Origin: Symbiodinium natans
Taxonomy: Eukaryota > Sar > Dinophyceae > Suessiales > Symbiodiniaceae
NCBI GenBank assembly: GCA_905221605.1
Contig: CAJNDS010002553.1
Span: forward strand, 80,553 to 144,552
Length of the DNA stretch: 64,000 nt
Reading direction: 5' to 3'
Position numbers and translations under genes: made by a program. Below, piece after piece: positions 59,601 through 64,000 of the stretch (the first letter of the stretch is position 1; every line of letters begins with the position of its first letter). The notes beneath the pieces are model-generated. The model saw only the letters and a program-made list of their open reading frames with translations. It did not search any database and was not told where the DNA came from.

Positions 59601-61220
59601 CGTCAAATCACCAGGAAGAAGGGCGAGGACTCTTTGGTGATTGGCATGGCAGGCGAGTACTACCAGGAGATCTATGAGGGTTTTGGACTTGGGAAGAGTC
59701 CGAAGTCTTGCCCGACGCCGCCGAATCTTCGAGAACTTTACGACAGAGAAGAAGAAGTCTTGGAGCGGGAGTTGAGTTCAGAAGCGGCTGCTCGATATCG
59801 CTCTACGTTGGGACGCCTTTCATGGTTGGCCATGACGCGTGTGGATTTAGCATATTATGTTTCCATGCTAGCTCGAGGCCAGGCTAGTCCACGTGAGAAG
59901 CATGAACGCGCGATGCGGATGGTATTACGGTACCTCCGGCATGTTCAGGATTTTCGACAAATCGTCCATCCAGTTGATGAGCGGAACCTTCGGTTGGATT
60001 GCTACGTGGATGCGTCATGGGGCAGTGAGAGGAGCGTTGATCGCAAGAGTGTGAGCGGTGGCTGCATCATGCTTGGTGGTTTCTGCTTGAAAGCGTGGTC
60101 ACGGCTTCAACAAGCTGTCGCTCTCAGCTCAGCAGAGTCGGAGTTGTACGGATTGGTTGAGGGAGCAAAGGAATCACTTTCAATCCGAAGGGCAATTTCC
60201 CACGTGTTTGGATGGGAAGAGTTGTGCGCACCGCACCTCTTTTGCGACTCCGAGGCCGCCATCGCCATCAGTCGGGCTGACGGCTTGAGGCGTGTCAGAC
60301 ATATAGATCTGAGAGCATGCTTTATACAAGATCAGCTCCGACAGCGACTTCTCTTCATCTTCGGAGTGCGAGGAGCCTCCAACGTCGCAGACCTCTTCAC
60401 AAAATCGTTAGATGCCCGGACTACTTTGAAGCACATGTTGAGCCTTGGTTTGTCTGAAGTCACTGTTGCAGCTTGCGTTGGTGAGTTGGCGTGTTTCGTT
60501 GGCTTGCTTGGTGCTGCTGTGGCTGGCAAAGATCATGTATCTCTTGCAGATCGGTATCGTTTGATGGAGTTTGCCAAGTGGTTGGTGGTTGAGTTCTGTG
60601 CGCCTCCCATGTCGAGCATGTTGGTTGCGTCGCGAGCGTGCTCTTGGGTTGGTGTGTTGACTGTCAGTGAGGCAGATGACGGCGGAGACCCGGCCACTAC
60701 AGCGCAGCTTCAACAGATCTGCACTCTCCACATCCGCAGGGGGGGTTTCGTTTACTTGTGGGCCAGTACTCTGTGCACCGGTGGTTGTCTGTACCAGCAT
60801 CTACATGCACGAGATCCAGCCTACAGACGCGGTCGCTTGGCACGGCACTGGTCGCTACACAGGAAGCTGTGGAAGGCTTTTATGTCGCTGTGTGACTACG
60901 TCCATGCTTGGTCGATCGAGTGGCCCCGCGCCTGTGCTTACTGGTCATGGAACCAGACTATCCGTTTTCTGCAGTCGCGACCTTACATGTTGCACGATGT
61001 GTTGGTTGACGGTTGCTCGCTTGGCATGCGTGGTCGAGATGGCGAGTTGATCTACAAACGTTGGCGTGTCATCACGACGATGGAGTCGGTTGCTCGCAGC
61101 TTGTCGGTCTTTCGATGTCCGGGTGATGGTCATCCACATTCCGCCAACTTCGACCTCAAGCATACCCAACACTACCCGGAGAAGTTGACGAACGCTTTCT
61201 TGCACGCGTTAAACGCATGA
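53694..61220 (+). CDS. Copia gag-pol polyprotein
   Basis: 2508 residues from ATG 53694 (a GTG nine bases earlier extends the frame). A Gag region with a Gln run near 110 and a KGKDKGKDKG-type basic run near 405-445 precedes the CCHC knuckle CYNCNELGHYSNRC (about 482). Then four 21-residue repeats (about 567-650), protease WLLDSGAST (about 689), a long variable region that overlaps another ORF, integrase zinc HREH...CEHC (about 1206), and integrase core D (IDKFF, 1252), D (KSDLE, 1320), E (VAERAIR, 1356) with exactly 35 residues between the last two. RT has LDVSTAFLFAEL and CYVDDLLISG (about 1926); RNase H has YVDASW (2106), SSAESELYG (2148), CDSEAAI and NVADLFTKSLD (about 2233). A 270-residue Cys/Trp-rich extension with no known domain follows. 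All catalytic residues are present. Confidence 0.95.
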   Translation: MLRERGRRGAEPPYERPSGSRHSSVPPRNPVVGSGVAFSPMSNLSGAVHPTGSPVVGSPTAMGTPIPAMASPMSPPGLVPPQPAAVDPVAVQAALGSQLLVQTVQQQQQQQISQMMSLVQQLVQDRTSAEKKGKGAGSLSSISDSVDHAMEVDDGNGAPIRNPKADSYVPKLPMLDGGRMNKGRRAEIEAWVEYLEVFLPWIALFDDRIPSEVQACFVKDKPILNKDLAKGESIRSTRVFLYLRQSFANFSRGLDILKQVEREQLGVPAGYEALRRLHQDLSVCSRIEASTLREEMLRYQPPASTKDRPLEVFRSVQVELAKYGRLVAAFPDLALSEADQSMIVLKGLDADVKRYILLHAKIDSMSELETAIKFYDANIKILTFADSGRGRDRRNNNDIANPLNFKGDGKGKDKGKDKGKDKGKDKGKDKGKDKGRSGKDKHDKKGEKGGKGNVPQDPGKGGGGSSGGDPKHDKEKRANVKCYNCNELGHYSNRCPKKAAKGVVAAATLLEPQLAALTLEGPHVFAAAIGCEFFDIAQGDSDNESGLSDGDWEAFGRSWLLESSEPPVELGTSQLESLETPVELEKAPVELGTSQLESLETPVELEKAPVELGTSQLESLETPVELEKAPVELGTSQLESLETPVELEKIPLTLGEHGLSEFYFHDMSMAAPHVTHGSSSEAMDWWLLDSGASTHLISEETLQHVQVLSLSEHVGRDCVTATGASIGVQKSAVVRVCFAVERSSPIVVEFEALVAPVRFNLLSLGRLLNRNWTVSFAPHLHVQAGGFKFKAVWSNNCCWLQSHAVARACLVSQEQSATQQIANPSSSRPSAAREYGLLQRERSGMAHGRERQREAGPESRCDSSGLNLGGRRGLRGERPVGHSYVHGDRGRDPSGARGYRVPGGVEAGRDRDRGTLEDPHAEAHAEEAEGEKDAPEASREENAKGSELFVDKEDPCEAGASFRSPAAVVDVVECKLKGSEEAEAQGKSHDVSCKVRFESLSQGEEGPREKDAGGAPQGAFFAVPGPQGPLHCDDHLRDHQGESKAPEPTEEGSRLSGVSGKVAYPSAGSATSTLAHASEESDIAKGQRITGTGYAAKDIAIAATTDQSRNTYFEWMECGDGPKALSAVSQKGSSQSMASSKNLDVLDGCACACDVGMSGMVGMSGMVEHVCVGELDQEKAPAPDGDQAWLLHGDQELLHQELWGKVHREHVLRSHVPFNSSCEHCVRGRGLEPARKIERDSGEGAQKEVQIDKFFYKGIWFLVLVLVGCFAIGSVMYREVSGPRGAAAREVMLGEMSAWGRSVGLVGVEARDLSVCVKSDLEGVVKNLAQGFADTMTVGAVEVSDVPVGRHAPVAERAIRTLKENANTLCAGLEQVDLEPYGRGVGYLLSHCAQGHNRYNIQPGSAMTPEQRSLKTMRQPRAVYVWGASILATPPPSLRQSITGRYGQAAYLGPEVAGGSHLVQFRLKDGSLKVARSARIRMLVPMTFELSALRGFCRMLPERAGDVVRGLPAVDRGNMRDLPIPNTETRGPPASWVEENGRTPRCRACRLRGVPADKAWHTQKCRERYAAYVKSSFDPNQFVLDDAQHELEIEGVELDLGSRAFGELDVGLELPDDVQDYEPTEDEGERDPGESFLPEGVLEGELRPGDSVGVEPAASEEVDFMEVEPESLDRVPEPESDAMVNNVLFRESLGFAAVANPNTGGQTVKLGGETLVVEMPSSSKDDVTGHALDLGLTDEGMLRELSALESLAVGDVIWHVDPKQKVISTRWVSNAKLERIDGQERPLVRCRVVARDFAQGATAAQLGISAATSSAEALRTFLFYAGSKRQNVVGLDVSTAFLFAELEEEDGTVVVRLPAGVTGLNGRPGFMRLRKALYGLRAAAQTWARHLAKLLKRLCDLTPCETEPCLFSGVVLGGQRVAVLCYVDDLLISGDSDEAIYYVVEKLKSAVKIKVTADLDRDQQITFLGRQITRKKGEDSLVIGMAGEYYQEIYEGFGLGKSPKSCPTPPNLRELYDREEEVLERELSSEAAARYRSTLGRLSWLAMTRVDLAYYVSMLARGQASPREKHERAMRMVLRYLRHVQDFRQIVHPVDERNLRLDCYVDASWGSERSVDRKSVSGGCIMLGGFCLKAWSRLQQAVALSSAESELYGLVEGAKESLSIRRAISHVFGWEELCAPHLFCDSEAAIAISRADGLRRVRHIDLRACFIQDQLRQRLLFIFGVRGASNVADLFTKSLDARTTLKHMLSLGLSEVTVAACVGELACFVGLLGAAVAGKDHVSLADRYRLMEFAKWLVVEFCAPPMSSMLVASRACSWVGVLTVSEADDGGDPATTAQLQQICTLHIRRGGFVYLWASTLCTGGCLYQHLHARDPAYRRGRLARHWSLHRKLWKAFMSLCDYVHAWSIEWPRACAYWSWNQTIRFLQSRPYMLHDVLVDGCSLGMRGRDGELIYKRWRVITTMESVARSLSVFRCPGDGHPHSANFDLKHTQHYPEKLTNAFLHALNA
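55391..55642 (+). repeat. Four 63-bp tandem repeats in gag
   Basis: Each unit encodes 21 residues of the type PVELGTSQLESLETPVELEK. Units are nearly identical (silent and single changes only), spaced exactly 63 bases, and keep the frame. Copy number is probably variable between element copies. Confidence 0.95.
56197..57069 (+). CDS. Overlapping +1-frame ORF inside the polyprotein
   Basis: 290 residues from an ATG in good context (GAGAATATGG). The frame is open upstream to about 56020. The product is ordered in composition: a Ser/Glu-rich acidic N terminus, a Lys/Pro stretch (PMPKKPKVKKMPQKPLVKRM), a helical basic/acidic middle (RTLEEHLKEHFLQCLDRK, then TISEIIKEKAK), and a Pro-rich tail (PPRVPPRRRLPTPP). 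The polyprotein frame over the same DNA reads as Arg/Glu/Gly-rich disorder with no domain, between protease and integrase. The +1 frame therefore looks like the original coding frame, possibly a captured or overprinted gene. Function not recognised; nuclear or nucleic-acid binding is only suggested by the basic stretch. Confidence 0.6.
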   Translation: MASSSESEVEWRMEGKDKGKLVRRVVATQAASISVGEEDFEESARLATATSTETEGAILLVPADTESQVVLKPGEIETAGPSKIPMQKPMPKKPKVKKMPQKPLVKRMPKAASSSSTKRTPVKLVPRSDRQQPWLTLWSASSRAVKKQKLKESRMTSAAKSDLNRFRREKKGPERRTLEEHLKEHFLQCLDRKAPYTVTTISEIIKEKAKPPSPPRKEADSPGYPERLPTPPRVPPRRRLPTPPRNPTSPRASASRAPATPPKTSPLPPPPTNPGTPTSSGWSVVTDRKR

Positions 61221-61294
61221 CACCGCGAGATTTGCTCAAAGTTTTTCCTCTTTTACTTTGCCTTAGGTACGGTGTATAGAGCATAGGACGTGCC

Positions 61295-61732
61295 ATGGCT
61301 GATATGGTTGAGGTTGAGAACGCTGTGAGGCGCACTTGGGTTCGAGAGCTCTGGATGCGATGGGTTCCTCAGCAACAGGTGGAAGTCAGTTTGATCGCCT
61401 TCCTCGTGATGTTTTCCTTGGCGATGCTTGGCAGCTTCCTCGCTGGAATCTTTGTGCAGCAATACCGACAGCGTCACAGCCATATTCTATCTTTGAGTGA
61501 ACTTCTTACCTTTCTTCCGGTGGAACAAAGTCGGAGAGCAATTATCACTACGCGGCATGGATACGCCTTTCATGTTCGCAGCGATTGCCCCGCCCTGCGC
61601 AATACCCACCCAGGCAATCTGCAGCGTCGAGTTGCTTGTGAGTTTTGTCTGCAATACTTGCGCGTGGACCAGCCGACACCCACCGTGTCGAGGGGGGGTG
61701 TAGAAGTTCGAGACCTGTGCGTCATCCTGTGA
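61295..61732 (+). CDS. Small extra membrane-protein ORF (third ORF of the copia element)
   Basis: 145 residues, ATG in strong context (GCCATGG), 75 bases after the polyprotein stop. A basic/aromatic N terminus (ENAVRRTWVRELWMRWV) is followed by one transmembrane helix (VSLIAFLVMFSLAMLGSFLA, about 31-53) and a Arg/His-rich part. A small Cys/His domain comes next (YAFHVRSDCPALR about 93-105, then VACEFCL about 117-123), which could bind metal. The last ten codons lie in the 3' LTR. The position corresponds to env-like ORFs of some LTR elements, but size and sequence do not resemble a viral glycoprotein. Role unknown. Confidence 0.6.
   Translation: MADMVEVENAVRRTWVRELWMRWVPQQQVEVSLIAFLVMFSLAMLGSFLAGIFVQQYRQRHSHILSLSELLTFLPVEQSRRAIITTRHGYAFHVRSDCPALRNTHPGNLQRRVACEFCLQYLRVDQPTPTVSRGGVEVRDLCVIL
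61690..61698 (+). other. Polypurine tract
   Basis: GAGGGGGGG lies directly before the 3' LTR and would prime plus-strand synthesis. It also falls inside the small membrane-protein ORF. Confidence 0.85.
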
Positions 61733-62101
61733 GGGTGCGACACGGTGAGTTTTGCAGTTTGCAGTTTTGTGTGCATAGCTTGGAGTCTGCTCAGCTTTTG
61801 AAGTTTTCCCAGTAGCCTGAGTATGATTAGTGATGCAGGAACGTTTTGCCTCATAGGGAAACACTCTCGTCGAGTTTCGTGACTTGAGGGTAGTTTTGGA
61901 GGTCTTTTAAGCCGAGCTGTCAAGTTGGAGAGCTGTGATACGTTTTCCACTTTGGCTCAAGTGACGAGCACTGGTGTGAGTGCTGCAAGCCAAAACAGAA
62001 GAGTTGTCCGAGTGTCTGAGCTTGCTTGCTTGGTTTGGACTTGTGTGAGTTTGGCTTGGTTGTATCCTTGGTGCCTTGTTTGGCATCTTGGGTTTTTAAC
62101 G
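61699..62101 (+). repeat. 3' LTR (403 bp)
   Basis: Matches the 5' LTR except for seven substitutions, an eight-base insertion (CTTGAGGG region near 61883-61890) and two single-base indels. Confidence 0.95.
61947..61961 (+). promoter_or_regulatory. DinoSL-like sequence in the 3' LTR
   Basis: CCACTTTGGCTCAAG has the full 15-base length of the leader end CCATTTTGGCTCAAG, with one substitution. The two LTR copies differ from the leader in different ways. Confidence 0.55.
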
Positions 62102-62106
62102 GAAAT
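62102..62106. repeat. Target-site duplication, right copy (GAAAT)
   Basis: Exact match to 53158-53162. Confidence 0.9.
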
Positions 62107-62527
62107 TACGACTGCACACCAACCGCTGGAAGAGAACCTTGTTGTTCAAGGTTCAGCTGCCGACGAACATTCTCAACATTCACAGAAGGTCACCGGAGCG
62201 GTTCTCTCCAGGGATTTTTAAACCATATTGTCTCGACTCTCTGGGTCTCCAGCGATTTTTGAACCGTGTCCGAAACCTCAGTCCAGTTGGCTGAAGCTTC
62301 TTACCGTCAATTTCGATGCAGCAACAGCGGCTTCAAAAAATCCTTTGCGAAAAATGTGCAGCTCCAGTCCGTTCCTTCACAACAGATTTGCTCGAATGCC
62401 TGCCCGTGTAGGCCTTTGAGTGCTTGTGCAGTCTTTGTCAAATGTGATGCTGCAACTCTCGGACATATAGCTAAAGATTGTATTCGCTCCGATTTCGAGG
62501 CCATCCTGTCAGTAACAGGATTGTTCA
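62107..62527. other. Unique DNA right of the copia element
   Basis: No recognised gene. It continues the locus interrupted by the insertion; short frames in all phases only. Confidence 0.5.
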
Positions 62528-63110
62528 CGACATGTCAAACTTGATCTTGGTGTCGTTTTCGCTTTCTGCTTGTTTTTGTATGGGTGTTGCCTGTATTTTG
62601 AAGGTGTTCTTTTTTGGGGTCAGGGCAACCATTAACAGTCACTACATCCGACATGTCAAACTTGTTTTGGTGTTGTTTTCGCTTTCTGCTTGTTTTTGTA
62701 TGGGTTTTGCCTATATTCTGAAGGTGTTTTCCTTTTTTGGGGTCAGGGCAGCCATCCTAAACCCTAAAAGTCACTACACCCGACATGTCAAACTTGATTT
62801 TGGTGTTTCTGTTGCTCTCTGCTTGTTTTGTATGGTTTTGCCTGTGTTTTTAAAGGTGTTTTCCTTTTTGGGGTCAGGGCAACCATCCTAAACCTTAAAA
62901 GTTATTACACCCAACATGTCAAACTTGATTTTGGTGTTTTTTTGCTTTCTGCTTGTTTTTGTATGGTTTTGCCTGTATTTTGAAGGTGTTTTCCTTTTGT
63001 GGGGTCAGGGCAACCATCCTAAACCATAAAAGTCACTACGCCCGACATGTCAAACTTGATTGTTTTTGTATGGTTTTGCTTATATTTTGGAGGGTGTTTT
63101 CGCTTTTTGG
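62528..63110 (+). repeat. 121-132 bp tandem repeat, five copies
   Basis: CGACATGTCAAACTTG starts units at 62528, 62649, 62781, 62912 (CAACATG) and 63043. Each unit then has CTTTCTGCTTGTTTTTGTATGG-type text, GAAGGTGTTTTCC, GGGGTCAGGGCAACCATCC and, in three units, a CCTAAACCCTAAA-like segment. The last unit is truncated. Open frames of Phe/Leu/Cys through it are repeat artefacts. Confidence 0.9.
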
Positions 63111-63119
63111 TCCTACAGA

Positions 63120-63620
63120 ACAGGGCACAGTTTCTTTCACACTCTCTCACGCTCTCGTTCTCTCACACAATCTCGCTCAAGGATGTGGGATAAACATGGA
63201 CATGCTTGGGCATGGGCCTAAGTTTTTGAAGGTAAGGACGTGGAGACGGTGAGCAGAAGCATAGCGACGGTAAGGGCATTTTGGCCACGTCGGAGAGGGC
63301 GCATTCTGTCTAGCTCTTCCTTTCTCTTTCACACAAGCTCTCGTTTGTCCATGTTTGTGAAGTGCCGCTCACGGATGTGAGACAAACATGTGAATGCTTG
63401 GGCCTAAGTTTTTGAAGGTAAGGACGTGTAGACGGTGAGCAGAAGCATAGCTACGGGGGGACGCATGCTGGCAGTTCGGACAGGGCGCATTTTCTCTCGC
63501 TCTTTCTTTCTCTCACACAATCTCTCCTTTCTCAATGTTCGTCACGCATGCGAAGTGCCGCTCAAGGATGTGAGACAAACATGGGCATGCTTCGGCCAAG
63601 TTCTTGGGTTGAGGCAAAAC
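63120..63620 (+). repeat. About 190-bp tandem repeat, 2.5 copies
   Basis: GGATGTGRGAYAAACATG starts at 63181, 63373 and 63566. GGTAAGGACGTG follows in the first two units, with GACGGTGAGCAGAAGCATAG and CTCTTTCTTTCTCTCACACAA-type stretches between. No ORF is supported. Confidence 0.85.
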
Positions 63621-63709
63621 CACTGCATAATGGCGCCGCAATGCTTGTGCTTTGCACGTCTGTGCACGTGACGTGTACAGAAACAGGTACATGAAATACA
63701 TGTTGTTCG

Positions 63710-63835
63710 TTTTGCTCAGACGCCCCCCCCCCCTTTGTCATGCTCATATCCCTGGTGCTCGTTTTGCTCAAACGCCCCCCTTTGTCATGCTCATGCTGCA
63801 TCCCTGGTGCTCATTTTGCTCACACCCCACGAACA
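63710..63835 (+). repeat. About 53-bp tandem repeat with poly-C
   Basis: TTTTGCTCAGACGCCCCC..., TTTTGCTCAAACGCCCCC and TTTTGCTCACACCCC, each with TTTGTCATGCTCAT and ATCCCTGGTGCTC between. About 2.5 units. Confidence 0.85.
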
Positions 63836-64000
63836 ACCCAGCCCAGGGATGTTCCCTTGGAGTTCCGGGGCAGCCAGTCCCATTGTGGACGTTCCTTCGT
63901 CTCCTACCACCTCGTGGCCAAAGACCTGGAGACCACTAGAAGCTTGCTCTGGGCACGCGGCCCCGCGAAACGTTCCGGGAAAGCAGGCCTCGAAAACCCG
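63836..64000. other. Unique GC-rich end of window
   Basis: No feature recognised in the last 165 bases. Confidence 0.4.

Larger units (their letters stand above)
53158..62106 (+). mobile_element. Complete Ty1/copia LTR retrotransposon
   Basis: About 8.94 kb between LTRs of 395 and 403 bases, flanked by the direct repeat GAAAT (53158-53162 and 62102-62106). A primer-binding site abuts the 5' LTR and a G-rich purine tract abuts the 3' LTR. The polyprotein has the copia order gag, protease, integrase, RT, RNase H with no stop. LTRs differ by seven substitutions plus three indels, so the insertion is fairly recent, and it may still be active. It also carries an overlapping +1-frame ORF and a small extra membrane-protein ORF. 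Confidence 0.95.

Overview
The window looks like nuclear DNA of a dinoflagellate, most plausibly from the Suessiales/Symbiodiniaceae side. Three things point there. Interstitial repeats of the TTTAGGG telomere type fill much of the left half. Copies related to the dinoflagellate trans-spliced leader (DinoSL, ending TTTTGGCTCAAG) are embedded in retroelements, and a retroelement carries a DNMT3-like cytosine methyltransferase. No rRNA, tRNA or CRISPR was recognised. Almost everything that can be named is repeat or mobile DNA.

Layout: (1) 1-20.9 kb is a mosaic of perfect and degenerate telomere-like heptamer arrays on both strands, separated by short unique islands, small hairpin (MITE-like) elements of at least five families, microsatellites and decayed gene fragments (one RCC1-like). 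(2) 20.9-23.0 kb, minus strand, holds two probable exons of a TRP/polycystin-like cation channel, the best host gene here. A low-complexity Ala/Asp/Glu-rich ORF lies upstream at 23.8-24.4 kb. (3) 24.6-28.5 kb is again telomere-like arrays, a 26-bp minisatellite and microsatellite. (4) 28.57-47.98 kb, minus strand, is interpreted as one giant non-LTR retroelement of about 19.4 kb. It runs from a DinoSL relic, through a leader with palindromic 55-bp repeats, ORF1, ORF2 (endonuclease, RT, zinc fingers, RNase H, and a possible second polymerase palm) and ORF3-like modules, to a run of A. (5) 49.4-50.5 kb is a frameshifted ISXO2-like DDE transposase. (6) 53.16-62.11 kb is a complete Ty1/copia LTR retrotransposon with near-identical LTRs, target-site duplication, primer-binding site, purine tract, an intact 2508-residue polyprotein, an overlapping +1-frame ORF and a small membrane-protein ORF. 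(7) 62.5-63.8 kb holds three different tandem repeats.

The strongest unusual signal is in element (4). ORF1 encodes a cytosine-5 DNA methyltransferase that a 1.4-kb internal inversion has cut in two: motifs I, IV and VI read on the plus strand, while motif VIII-, IX- and X-like segments read on the minus strand just beyond the breakpoint. ORF1 and ORF2 join through an ATGA stop/start overlap. The element therefore seems designed to copy itself and methylate DNA, although this copy is broken. In the copia element the two reading frames between protease and integrase, the LTR-borne DinoSL-like sequence and the extra membrane ORF are the points most worth following. All calls rest on reading the sequence; no database search was run.
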